The translations under genes were made by a program, and so were the position numbers. The notes below the pieces were generated by a model. It saw nothing but the letters and a program-made list of their open reading frames with translations, was not told the origin of the DNA and did not search any database. From assembly GCF_018691265.1 (NCBI RefSeq), contig NW_024881301.1, forward strand, positions 13,390,752 through 13,454,751: a stretch of DNA of 64,000 nt, given 5' to 3'. Positions 1 through 10,825 of the stretch are shown piece by piece; the first letter of the stretch is position 1; each line of letters starts with the position of its first letter. The stretch is from Tyto alba. Taxonomy: Eukaryota; Chordata; Aves; Strigiformes; Tytonidae.

Positions 1-543
1 CCCTCTAGAAGGCTCCTGGGAAAGGGCTTTCTCCTCACTGACCAGGGAGGAGCCAGCTGCAATTCTAAACTTTTGGACTCAAAAGGGCCAAAAGCTTTTC
101 ACACATGGCAGAGGAAGAGCTGGATTAGTGGCGGCGTGTCCTCCCCAGCAACAGGCATGTAACTTCAGTACAACTATTTGAATGTGCCTGACTAGGGCTG
201 CTGACTTCAACAAACACAGGCACCTCCTGACTGCCTACATCATGATTATATGCAAAGGTGGAGCCTGCTGCTCACATCGCTTCCAACACAGAAAAACAGT
301 ACATTCATGTTTAGACAGGCAGTCCTGTGACCTTTACTGCTACCTCTTACCCTAAAACAGCAGAGTATGACACAACTCAATTTTTTTGTATGCCCAGAAC
401 TTCCTAAGAGCTTCTTCCAAAAGGGTGTGCTAATAGGACACTGAATAACTGAATGGCCAATTGTCATTGCAACTTGCTTTTAAATCACATATATTAGCTT
501 TTACAATATAATCTGACTGTGAGCCTTAAGCTATTGCAAAGAG

Positions 544-602
544 CATATCATATCACATCATATCATATCGTATTGTATCATATCAATCATATCGTATCAT
601 AT
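544..602. repeat. Degenerate (ATATC)n pentanucleotide microsatellite
   Basis: About 59 bases are built from ATATC/ATATCAT units, read on the plus strand as repeated CATAT and CGTAT words with several substitutions and small indels. Units such as ATATC and GTATC alternate, so the array is imperfect and has probably been interrupted for some time. No other feature overlaps it apart from the end of a short minus-strand frame that I regard as chance. Confidence 0.8.
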
Positions 603-1321
603 TTTCAGTTCCTTGCAAAGTGCATTTTCATTCCACGCTATGTTTTTTTCTCTTTCTGATCTATTGGATGGGGCATAACAAAAAACTGGCTGAGTCTCTA
701 ACACAGTTAATAATACTGCTAACAATTTATCCTGATTTTTAGTAAGTAGTACTAAGCACCTATATGCAGAAGGTGGTAAATTCAAAGGGTCAGTATCCAT
801 TCTGCAAGCCATAATGGTATCAGGAAAGGGGAAAAAAAGGAGAAAAAGAATGGATTCTAAAAATTAATTTAAGGTCATTAAAACATTCCAACAGTGCAAT
901 TCCTTCATCATGATCATACATATGCTGCATGTTTTCACCTAAAGAGTAGACCTTAAGGGTGTCTTATTTGAAGCTTTTATTACTTTGCACTGGGAATTTT
1001 TTATTTTAAAAATGTAACCTTAGTGTCGCATTTTCTGAAGTCAGTTGGGTTTTGGATAATTCTAACATTTCTTTAGCCATATACCGTACCCCGAACTGCT
1101 GCAACACTTTCAATTATATTTCAGCAGTTTTGCTTGGGAATTTTTTTACACCACGCTTCATATTCAGGTCACAGCAGATGAAACACCAAAGCACAAATAA
1201 TTTTTCACATAATCTTTGATAGCATACAGTGAGTGATAAATATTAATGTGCATTTATCTCCTGAACTAGTGACATTTCACCTAATAAAGATACTCTATTA
1301 CAGCCATTCAGGATTTATTTT

Positions 1322-1593
1322 TTAATAAACCTCTTCATCAGTAAATGACAAACATAAAACTAAAGAGCTCTGAGGAAAGGGCTTAGTTGCAGTAAACTTC
1401 TGTAGCACAGACAGGGTCAGTCTCTCATAATTTTTTTCAGCTAGAGATCTTAAAATATTGTCCTGATTTTTCATCAGGAAACCTAGCATCAGCTCAGAGC
1501 CTAGCTGGAACCAGGGTCCCAAGACTTTAATCTCCTGCTCCATGGTTTCAGACAGGAGTCTGTCAACATCATCTATACTGTAGATTGGGGCAG
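1322..1593 (-). CDS. Possible terminal exon, unknown protein
   Basis: On the minus strand an open frame runs from about 1625 to a TAA at 1322-1324. A plausible splice acceptor, a pyrimidine-rich stretch ending in CCCCCAG, places the first exon base at 1593; a second AG option puts it at 1577. The 90-codon translation looks protein-like: it has an acidic motif (SIDDVDRLL), charged and leucine-rich helical spacing (EQEIKVLGPWF, KNQDNILRSL) and no low-complexity sequence. An internal ATG lies at 1541-1543. I do not recognise the protein. No upstream exon could be linked to it, and no strong polyadenylation signal was noted directly after the stop. It could be a real last exon, a decayed pseudogene or a chance frame. 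Confidence 0.25.
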
Positions 1594-4500
1594 CTGGGGG
1601 TGGGAAGTTAAGAAAACATTTACTTCAAAACATATGGCCTTTGGAAAAATCTGGAAGTTTGGGGGTGATAGGATCTGCAAGAAAAAAAAAAAATATCAAA
1701 ACATCACAATTTCCCAAATAAAAGAAATCCCACCTTTGGTCAGCTCTGTTTTAAGTGCCTCAAGATATCACAACTAGCTTACTGAGATTCATGGAGGAAA
1801 AGAGTTCTGATTTGAAGTTGGCTTCTGCCGAAGTCTCAGAGGTGATAAAAATTAGAGTTGGTTCCAGCTAATCAACAGAAAAATGTCATCACTGAGTCTA
1901 GCACTAACATCTGCCACTTTGGCTACAAGTGTCAAATGTAAATTCACACATTTAAACATATACACAGATGAAAGTTTATAAACAGGAAATAAGCGCTGAT
2001 ATATCCATCTTCCATTTGACACCAAAGCCTTGTATTTCAGTATGGGCAGTCTGCAACACTGAATAATATGGGCCAGTCCCCTTTCCCGAATTTGTCAATA
2101 CCACTGCACCCTAACTGATGCTTAACACAGCAGGACACCTTCCAGTGACCATGGAAGATGAAGAAAGGGTTCAAATACAAGTTCTAAATTCACCTGAGAA
2201 TTTCAGTGATGACTACAGGGCAAAGCAATTTAACCCTGTCCAAGAAAGCACTTAAGCACATGCATATCTTTCAGCCCATGAACAGGGACTGAGGGGCTCT
2301 CAGTGTTGCATAAAAGGTTCATAAAACTGCTAGAGTATTGAACCTCAGTGTGACCCAGCCTTGAAGCACACAGCTTGCAAGTCAGTGGAAGTCAAACCCT
2401 TTTAGATACCCCTACACCATCCACTGTTCCAACTGGTGCTCTGCAGAGGCTAATTTTGTCTATTTCTCCTTACAGTTCCAACTTATGCCCAAGTGTGCAG
2501 AGTATGAATAACCTCAGTATTTTCAACTCTTCTCTTCCCCATGTACTTCTAGAGTTAAAGAGAGACAGTGCCCTCCAGTTTCATGTTCTGTAAGAACAAT
2601 GCTAAATGTTTGCTAATGCCAGTTATGTCTATTATTAAACAATCTTTCCTAGATGTAAAATATCCATAGTATTCCCACATGGACAGTACAGATATGCTTA
2701 GAGGTTTGGCCTCTTGAGTGCTGAAATGCAACACAACAAAACTCTGAACAAGGGATGGAGGAAGGCAATAATTCAGAAGAACTATACTAAGAATAAAATT
2801 TGAAAATGTTTTGCCTTGTACACTGTATATTGTGCAACAGCAAGCCATTGATCCACCAAGTAAAGTAACTACCTATCAGCTCCTATTCACTAAATCTTAC
2901 ATGTACTTCTTCAGTAGACTCAAAAAAGATAATGCCTAAATCTTCCTGAGGCTGACAGGAATTATTTTAATGGTTAAAAAGTGCTATCATTTTCTACCCA
3001 AAATAAAACCAAAACTCACTTCCTCCTTTCTTGAAAGTGCTGCCATCCTTCCCCTGCACAGTAAGCATAGCTATGAGTACATCTATATTTAGCTAATAGA
3101 AAATGCATTATTTTTTTTTCCTAAAGTGTATCTTATATTTAAACATCATCTTCCACCCAAAGGATTTGAGCTTACTAAAGCCTTAAACAGTGTGCAGATA
3201 TCACCACTGCAAAAATACAAAACCACTTGGTTCACTCACTGGATTTCCAGCAGCAAGACAAAAATAGAAAGCAATTAACTAATGACATGGTCTGTACTAT
3301 ACCTGCCCAGCCCAAACGTTAAAATGTGCATCCGTAAACAACAGCTCAAGATTTCGTGTTATTAGCTTTAGCTATGTTTAAAGCTATGTGCTCAAGCAGC
3401 CACAGTGAAATCTAGAAGTACAAGATTTCAGATTCATGATTTGCAGCAAAAGCTTCCCAATGCTTGAACAGTTTTGTCCATGCTTTCCTGAACATGCCCA
3501 TTACTCCCGTATGTAGCCAAATGTCACAATCTACCACTGTGCCCAATAGAAAAAAATTCTAATAAACTTACAGAAAAAGCCTGAGATGTTAATTTCAAGC
3601 AAGTTTTTTACTACAATGTATTCCTTTGCATTTAAAAGTATATTAATCCTTATATCATAAAAACACAACCATTTGTAACAGTTTATCACAAAATAAATAA
3701 TTATCTAAAAATGTTACATTATTTTTTAAAGCAAAATAAGACACATTTTTCCAGACTGCTTATCTGCATGTAAAATGCAGGTTCCTTTATATTCATTCAT
3801 ATAACGTATTTCCCTACATTTCTCCTTCTCTCTCTTTTAAAAATACTACAGAGCTCTGAGAAGGCAAAAAAATCAGTTTAGAGATAGACACACTGCAGGA
3901 ATGCCAACCAGACTTGGGTAAACACAGTCAAAAATGTTATGTGTAACTAAAAAAAAAAGAAAAAAACCAACTGATTTAGAAATGAAAACACAAAAAGTGC
4001 TGCTTAGGATAATAAATGCCTACTTACTCTAGCTTCTTGCAGGATTTCCTGTTTTTCCTAGAAGTTTTCGTGCCCAGAATACTACTAGAACTGAGCTGTA
4101 TCCTCTGCATCAATAGACAATGCCATCGTTCAAACTAGTCATAATCTCTGACTCGCAAGTTTACACAGGCAATTTACCCATTTTGTTAACAAAATATTTT
4201 GTCAGACAAGACTCAGAACTTAGCCATTCATTTTTTTTCCAGATGATACTCATAAGCTTTCAAAGCAAACAACAGCTACTTGATGTCTGCTTCTTAATTT
4301 GACAGGTGACTGTACCAAGCTAAATACAGGAAATAAATAATATGTCAGATACCAGTGCATAAGAACACTGAGCAATTTTAAGCCAGAGCTGTTCTTTCAC
4401 AAGAGGATTTGAGGTTTTTAATACAGAGTTCCAGTTACTTCCCTTGAGGAAACAGACTCTCCATGTTTGCTACTAATATACAATATTTATTTTGAATTCA

Positions 4501-5925
4501 AACTAATTCAGCCATTATTATCTGTTAGAAGCAGTGTTTGCAACTTACTTTCCTCACTCCTATGTCATGGACATAAAGAGCAGGTAACCCTACCCAGTAC
4601 TAAGCTCCTTCAACAACAGAGAATCCAACTCCCCAAGAAATAAAAGATGACAGCAGGCCACGTGTTACAGAGAGTGAACATATTTTTAAAAAATCTGTAC
4701 TTACTAGGAGGTAAATAACTTTCTGCACTGAATACTTACCCACATATGTTCATAAACAACAAACAAATTTGATGCAAGGCAGAGTGAGAAGGGAAGGCTA
4801 GAAAGAAGCCTATGTAAATAAGACTAATACAGCTCTGGCAAACTGAACCCTACACCGTGATGTTTTCACAAGGGAATAAGTGTGCCTAAGTATGTGTACT
4901 GAACTCACAGTGGAAGCTGTGCTATGAATTTCTACCCTCACCATAACTTCCCCAAGAAGCTCCAGAGGCTGCCTCAACTCAGGCAGAAGTCTTGCAGACC
5001 TTAACATCTTTCTGAAACGTTTGCATTAGTATCTCTAGCACAACAAAATGCAGTTCAGGACCCAGTTGAAAAGCCCCTGAGCTGAAAAGCATTGTCATTT
5101 CAACTTCAACTTTGCATTTCGAAAATGCAAATGATCTGAACTCCTAAGCACCTCTGTCTACATAGAGCTGAAATAACCCATGCAAGGGCATAGTTTTGTT
5201 TGGTTTTTATCAGAGGTGCTTAAGGAAGAAGACAAGATGGAAAAGAAAATTATTTATGGAATGGCCATGAAACTTTCTTCTTGCTGAAAAAAAAATATTA
5301 TTACTTTCAAAAAAAACCTATTCCAGTGGGAAAATGAAAGAGGACCAGATAGCTTCCTATAAACATTAGTAGTATCCTTTCACCAAAATCAGGTGGTTTT
5401 CTAAATAAATCAAAATACAAACTTCCCAAGAGACTGTGTTCTGTAATCTGTAGAGAAATAGATTACAGGAAGTCAGAGAACCACAGACCAATAAATCTGA
5501 CTTGCACACTTGGCAAATTGGTGAAAACTGTAAGTGTCTGAATTCTCAGCTGTGTTAAGTAAGGAGCATACACTGAGGTACAGAAGATGGTCATTTCTAG
5601 CAGGTCTTAGAAATCTTAATGGAAACCACAGAATACGTGTATAAGGATATTTTAGATGACACAACAAAATTAGTTTTCAATAAACTTCTGGTGAGTGTTT
5701 CAGAAGAACAAACTTCTGTCAAAGTCTCTTACAGGAAATGATCTGTCATGGGAATGGAGGAAGCATCATCTTGGGACGTATCAGCTGTGACTGATGGTAA
5801 TTTTTGATTTGTCTCCCAGTCCAGTTGTAACAGGTTCAGAACAAAAATACTTTTTTCCCATATTAATGACAGAATTAGTCTTATTTGCTACATTCTGCCT
5901 AGTACTCGTGTGGAATTAAATGAAT

Positions 5926-5930
5926 GTAGA
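5926..5930. repeat. 5' target-site duplication GTAGA
   Basis: Five bases, GTAGA, directly precede the TG of the LTR that starts at 5931. They are identical to the five bases after its terminal CA at 6517-6521. A 5-bp duplication is typical of ERVL-class and some other avian ERV integrations. Confidence 0.85.
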
Positions 5931-6516
5931 TGTACTGCTTTTGGCTGAGGTAGAGTTAATTTTCTTCATAGCTGAATGTATGGGGATATGTTTTGGATTT
6001 GTGAGGAAAACAGTGTTGATAACACAGGGATGTTTTCACTATTGCTGACCAGTGCTTACAGAGTCAAGGCCTTTTCTGCTCTTCACACTTCCCCACCAGT
6101 GAAGAGGCTGGAGAGGCACAAGAAATTGAGAAGGGACACAGCCGAGACAGCTGACCCCAACTGACCAAAGTGATATCCCAGATGGTATGGTGTCATGCTC
6201 AGCAAATAAAGCTGGGGGAAGAAGAAGAAAGTGAGAGATGTTTGGAGTGATAGTGTTTGTCTTCCCAAGTAATCATTACACATGATGGAGCCTGGCTGTC
6301 CCGGAGATGGCTGAGCACCAGCCTGCTGATGGGAAGAGGTCAATGAATTCCTTGTTTGGCCTTGCTTACGTGCATGGCTTTTTCCTTTACCTATTTATCT
6401 GTCTATCTCAACCCATGAGTTTTTGCATTTACCCTTCTGATTCTCTCCCCCATTCCACTAGGGGGGAGTGAAGGGCTGTGTGGGTCTTAGCTGCCTACCA
6501 GGGTTAAACCACAACA
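5931..6516 (+). mobile_element. Solo LTR of an avian endogenous retrovirus (ERVL-like)
   Basis: This is a 586-bp solo LTR that begins TGTACTG and ends ACCACAACA, so it has the canonical TG...CA termini, and it is bounded by perfect GTAGA duplications. Its interior matches from memory an LTR type that is very common in neoavian genomes. Landmarks are a 'GTTGATAACACAGGGATG' block, a TATA-like AAATAAAG followed by CTGGGGGAAG at about 6204-6222, a 'TCTATCTCAACCCATGAG' block near the polyadenylation region, and a GGGGGGAGTGA block before the terminus. No primer-binding site, gag, pol or env sequence flanks it, so internal sequence was lost by LTR-LTR recombination. The exact family name (ERVL is inferred from the 5-bp duplication) needs a repeat-library match. 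Confidence 0.9.
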
Positions 6517-6521
6517 GTAGA
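6517..6521. repeat. 3' target-site duplication GTAGA
   Basis: GTAGA directly follows the terminal CA of the LTR and is identical to the 5' copy at 5926-5930. The perfect match supports a single intact integration with no later rearrangement at the borders. Confidence 0.85.
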
Positions 6522-8726
6522 CCGTAAATATACAAGAAATCTAGACATCAAGGAACTCACCCATGCTTGCCGAATCACTTGATTTCTTCAGGAGCAGAAA
6601 TCACAACTTTTCTCAATATTGCAGAAAAGGCTTACACTAAGGAAGAGTGGAACTCAGTGAAACACTGAGATCCTAATGACACCACTCATGTTTTTTTGCA
6701 AATGGTATGCAAAAGCCATTCATTGGAACATCCTGCAAGCTAAGCCGTGAACAACTAGATCTGTATTATCACTATTGTATCAATTCCATGTATGAATACA
6801 CAACAGTTCTCCCCTCTTAATCTCTCTGTATGTAAAAACACAGCTGTAATTTTCTATTGTGGTCTAGGTAGATCAGATGAAGGAATTTTGTACAAGTAAT
6901 CCATTACTTTCAACTTCAGAATGTTTATTCTGAAATTTCCTTGATAAGCCTTCAGGTCAAGACCATAAATAAACCATCACATTTCCATATGAAGATACCC
7001 ATTATATTTTTTGGACAATAACTGCAGAGAGAAGCAAACAGTTAATTTTCACCCAATTATATGCATCCTGTGTTTTGCATAGTGGAAAAAGGTGGCCAAC
7101 ATTATAGTTAAGTCGAGCCCTTGCTAGTAAGGTGTCTTTCAGATAAATGTATAGTTCAACAATGAATGAACAGTGATGCCTTTCCTTCCTAGTATGGTTG
7201 CTGCCACAGGCCTGGCATTTGGTGGCAGCAGTCCAAAGATTTACAGGCTAAAAGATAGATTCCATATTGACACTCTGAAACCTTAAATTGTTTCTGTGAA
7301 CAAAATGAATGGATGATACTATTAACACAAGTCAGGAAATGTCAAGAGTTGAATATTAGTATGCAACATATCTGAGAGGAAGAAATTTACTGACTATTTT
7401 TAAATTGCCCTCTTAATATAAAGGCTATGAACACAGATCCAGATTTAGTAAGTCTAAGACTAGAAAGGCGAAAATTTCCCTCTCTGATTTTTCAGAATTA
7501 TTTTTAAGAAGCTGGAAGAAGTTCAATTTCTGATGAAATGAAAACTTGTGAAAAGGAAACTAAGGAGAGTGAGATGTCAAGGGGGAAAAAAAAAAAAACA
7601 ACACTGGAACTGACTTGTAATCTGGAATCTCCATCATCCAGCAGTCCACTGTTAAAATATTAGAAACTGTGAACATAAAAGAAGCTAAGACTGTCTGTAT
7701 CGACATTGGTACAACCCAAAAGTCCATTCTCACCAGTAATCAGTAGTGACCATAAGCAGATGTCTAGGGAAGCATACAAGAAGATTAATACTCCCTCCAA
7801 GCCTCTAACCTTTTCCGGATTGCTTGAACCTTATCTGTTTGGTAATGTTCTCCTCCATGAACTTGCCCAGCCTTTCTGTCATGTATACACAACATCCTGC
7901 TGCAGGAATTGCCACAGGTCAGCTGCTCACTGTATGAACAACATCCTTTTGCTTGTTCCCAGTTCTCACATTATGAGAAAAAGAGAACAATTGGTCACTA
8001 TCCATCCTTTCCCCATCATTCATGATTTTGCATCTCTCAATAATGCAGTCTTTCACTTGCATCTTTTCCCAGCTAGAGCCCTATCATACTTACCTGTTCC
8101 TCAGACACTGCTGCGTATACTTTAGTTATCCCCACCAACCTTCTCTCAACTCTTCTCCAATTCTACTACATTTCCTGTAGGGTAGGGTGCCACTACCACT
8201 ACAAAATACAGGCACATTATGGCTTTATACAGCAGCAAGATGTTGTTTTGTTTCATTCTCTGTTTTATTCCTTTATGTTCACATTTCTTTCTTCAACCTC
8301 TGCTGAGGCTCTGAACTAATGTTTCCATTAATGCACATATCACCAGGCATGGATTGCATTCCTAAGGGACAATGTCAGCTCAATGACCAATGGGTTATGT
8401 GTGACTTTTTTTTTTTTTTTAAGCTTTACCTGTATACACATTTGTCCCACAAGAACACAAGTGGGGTAAGAGGAAACCAGTGATTCAGTGACTGAAGGGA
8501 TCATCCTTTTTTTCACAGAGATGCAGCTGAATGTATAAAGGTTACCAGATGCATGCCCTTTTAAACATGTGACATTTGTTTAGAAATGCCACCAATCTCC
8601 ACTACAGAAAATACCCTTTACAATTCTCTTGTCACATCAGACAGTTTCAATGACTGTAAGTTTTATCTACTTGCTTCTGAATAAATAAATTTTCTCAAAG
8701 CACAGTTTATCTGTTCTACTGCCTGG
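6522..8726. other. Non-coding tract between two solo LTRs
   Basis: Unique AT-rich sequence. The longest frame is a 139-codon plus-strand ORF at 7706-8125. It has no recognisable domain, signal peptide or splice context, and its composition follows the local DNA, so it is not called as a gene. A T15 run lies at 8406-8420. No repeat element was recognised. Confidence 0.55.
8406..8420. repeat. Poly-T run (15)
   Basis: An uninterrupted run of 15 T. On the minus strand it would read as a short poly-A tail, but no retrocopy body or target duplication was recognised next to it. Confidence 0.85.
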
Positions 8727-8731
8727 AGCCT
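8727..8731. repeat. 5' target-site duplication AGCCT
   Basis: AGCCT directly precedes the TG that opens the LTR at 8732 and is repeated exactly at 9807-9811 after the terminal CA. Five bases is the same duplication length as for the LTR at 5931. Confidence 0.85.
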
Positions 8732-9209
8732 TGTCCTGGGTTTGAGTGAGTGATGGGCTTTTTTGGTAGCAGGGGAGGGGGCTATAAGGGCAGCCCCCTG
8801 TGAAAAGCTTCTCCAAGCTCCCCCAGCTCCAAGTCAGCTCCACCTCTGCACCAAAACTGAGCCAATCGGCTGCACCTCTGCGATAACGTACTTAAGAAGG
8901 GACGTGGTGAGGAAGAGTCGGACTTGTGAGGAGGAGTTGTGGCAGCTGCATGAACACCAAGGTCGGTGGAGGAACAGAGGAAGAAAGGAGGGGGGAGGTG
9001 TGCCGGAGCAAAGACTCCCCTGTATCTTGTGGTGAGATGGCAGGGCGGCCCCCGCCACCACCCATGGAGGTCTACAGTGGAGCAGACACTGATTTGTGGC
9101 CTGTGTTTCGCATGGTTGATCAAGGTGACTGTGCCCAAAGAAGGCTGGGGTTTTGTGGGAAAAGGTAGACCCCGCTGTTGTAATTTAGCACTGGGAGGAT
9201 TGCAGCATG

Positions 9210-9400
9210 AGGGAGTGTCCCATGCTGGAGCAGCTCGGGAAGGGCTGCAGCCCATGGGAGGGAATCCAGTTGGAGAGAGTTGGTGTCCTACCCAGAGCAG
9301 TGTAAGGGAACGCTGCGGCCCATGGGAGGGAAGCACATCGGAGGAAGTTTGTGGAGGATTGTCTCCTGTGAGAGAGGGACCACGATGGAGCAGGGGGAGA
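9210..9400 (+). repeat. Internal tandem repeats within the LTR
   Basis: The words CCCATGGGAGGGAA at 9251-9264 and 9319-9332 are exact copies 68 bases apart, each preceded by a GGGAAxGxCTGC-type block. A diverged third copy, with CTCCTGTGAGAGAGGGAC, follows at about 9364-9380. The unit is therefore about 60-70 bp. The related LTR at 26939-27755 seems to carry only the last of these units, which helps explain its shorter length. Confidence 0.65.
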
Positions 9401-9613
9401 AGTTCCAGAAGCTCCCCCCACCGAAGATGGAAGAAGCGGCAGCACTGACTGCACCTCACACTCCCTGCCCCCTGCACCACTGTGGGGAAGAAGTAGAAAT
9501 ATCGGGAGCAAAACTGAGCCAGGGAAGAAGGGAGAGGTAGGGGGAAGGTGTTCTCAAGATGTGGCAGTGCTTCTCACTGTCCTACTCTGTTAAGTGTTGT
9601 TGTTAGTGTCTGT

Positions 9614-9619
9614 AATAAA
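9614..9619 (+). terminator. LTR polyadenylation signal AATAAA
   Basis: AATAAA lies in the 3' part of the LTR, followed within about 20 bases by a TTCGTTTTTTCTTCC stretch. This is the expected place for the R/U5 polyadenylation signal of a retroviral LTR. Whether it is used today cannot be told from sequence. Confidence 0.5.
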
Positions 9620-9806
9620 TGTATGTTCGTTTTTTCTTCCCCTAACAAGTCTGCTTTTTGCTCATGACCATAATGGGTAATCTGCCCCTCCCAGTCCTAC
9701 CTCGAATCCCAAGCCTGGCTCATTTGTCCCTTTTCATCGCTGGAAGAGAAGGGAGGAGTGAGCGGCTGCATGGTGTTGGGCTGCCGACCAGGCTCAAACC
9801 ACAACA

Positions 9807-9811
9807 AGCCT
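9807..9811. repeat. 3' target-site duplication AGCCT
   Basis: Exact copy of 8727-8731, directly after the terminal ACA of the LTR. Confidence 0.85.
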
Positions 9812-10716
9812 ATAGTAATGAAGAGTGCCTAACACTGAATCATGTTTGTCACAGACCAAATTATTTCATTGACACATCAAAAACTACCTGAAGGAAAGTA
9901 CATGCAGTCTTCAAGGATAAATACTTGAGTTCTTCTCTGTAGCCTTGTGGGATTTTATCAAGGTTTTTCAAAACAGTTATTTTTTTCCATTAAGAATAAC
10001 CAACTACCAAGCATTCACTGCAAGACATTGGCTGAGTAATGCTCATGTCCAACTAGATCTCATATATCTGGCATTTTGTCCCCTGGGGTAGACATAAAAG
10101 GATCAGTAGTTTCATTCTTTCACGTACAGCAAAAATTATGGGGATTCTGCAGCCAAATGTAGTAAAACTACTTCAACACAGAAACCGAATTTGGCATTTA
10201 CGCTCTGCACACATGTAGTCCAATTGTTGTCCAAGAAGCGTTTCAGGATCCAAGAGGCCTCTGGAGTGGTATATGAGACATCACTGCGATTCAGCTGGGA
10301 TTTCTCACACATCTGTCTTTCTGGTAGAAGGATTTGGAATCATCCCCTGAACAACAGTAGGGCTGGTAGGACAACAACCTCAGACAACTCTCGCAAGAAA
10401 CACTAGGGACTGGAATAGAGGACTGCACTATTTACACCTCTTCTTGTGGATGCTCATTAGAAGGGGTTGCTGCCCAAGCACTTTTAAACACTTTTGCGTG
10501 TGGTGGTAAAAGATCTAGGTGTGGAACAAGAAAGCCCATATAAACAGAGAGTAACAATATGGAAATAGTATGTAAGATGATGGATTGGAATATATGTACT
10601 ACCGTGTTTTGCAGAGTATGGTTTTAGCATTTTGCAAAGCCAGGAAGTGCAACAGAATCTCTTACTGTTTTCATGCCTTGGATTCTTAAATGATTACTGA
10701 TGTTGCCTTTGCAGAC

Positions 10717-10825
10717 AAAAAAAAAAAAAAAAAAAACAACAAAAAAAGGCAAAAACAAAAAAACAAACAAAAAAACCAACCAACCAAACAAACAAACAAA
10801 CAAAAAAAAAAACAACAAAACCTAC
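10717..10825. repeat. A20 run plus (AAAC)n-like A-rich repeat
   Basis: A run of 20 A is followed by about 85 bases made of AAC, AAAC and AACC units with almost no G or T. It is a low-complexity simple repeat. The poly-T reading on the minus strand creates the phenylalanine- and leucine-rich frames seen there, which are artefacts. Confidence 0.9.

Larger units (their letters stand above)
1..5925. other. Non-coding AT-rich tract, no recognised gene
   Basis: No coding region is recognised here. Open frames are short (under 100 codons), occur on both strands and are spaced as expected by chance, except for the minus-strand segment at 1322-1593, which is listed separately. The tract holds a degenerate pentanucleotide microsatellite near its start and several A or T runs of 8-13 bases (for example at about 1680-1693 and 3950-3966). 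No transposon ends, tRNA-like cloverleaf or CpG-dense promoter-like patch was seen. It may be intergenic or intronic; the sequence alone does not say which. Confidence 0.6.
8732..9806 (+). mobile_element. Large GC-rich solo LTR of an avian endogenous retrovirus
   Basis: This 1075-bp solo LTR begins TGTCCTGGGTTTG and ends CTCAAACCACAACA, with perfect AGCCT duplications on both sides. The body is markedly richer in G+C than its surroundings. Landmarks are a TATA-like region at about 8882-8900 (GATAACGTACTTAAG), a tandem-repeated GGAGCAG / CCCATGGGAGGGA region at about 9210-9400, and an AATAAA signal at 9614-9619 followed by a T-rich stretch and 'AGTCTGCTTTTTGC'. The same landmarks occur in the minus-strand element at 26939-27755, so both belong to one family. 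No retroviral internal sequence is present. Long overlapping open frames inside it, including 232 codons on the minus strand, arise from base composition and are not genes. Confidence 0.9.

Noticed and set aside
597..812. Minus-strand ORF sharing a KNQDxxL motif with the candidate exon at 1322-1593
   Set aside because: The shared motif is short and comes from a common TCCTGATTTTT word. The rest does not align, so a duplicated exon is not supported.
7706..8125. 139-codon plus-strand ORF
   Set aside because: No recognisable domain, and no splice or promoter context. The length is compatible with chance in 64 kb.
8782..9480. 232-codon minus-strand ORF, the longest in the window, plus overlapping plus-strand ORFs at 8966-9448 and 9280-9540
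   Set aside because: They lie wholly inside the GC-rich solo LTR, overlap each other on both strands and have proline-, glycine- and serine-rich composition dictated by the DNA. No retroviral or host domain is visible.
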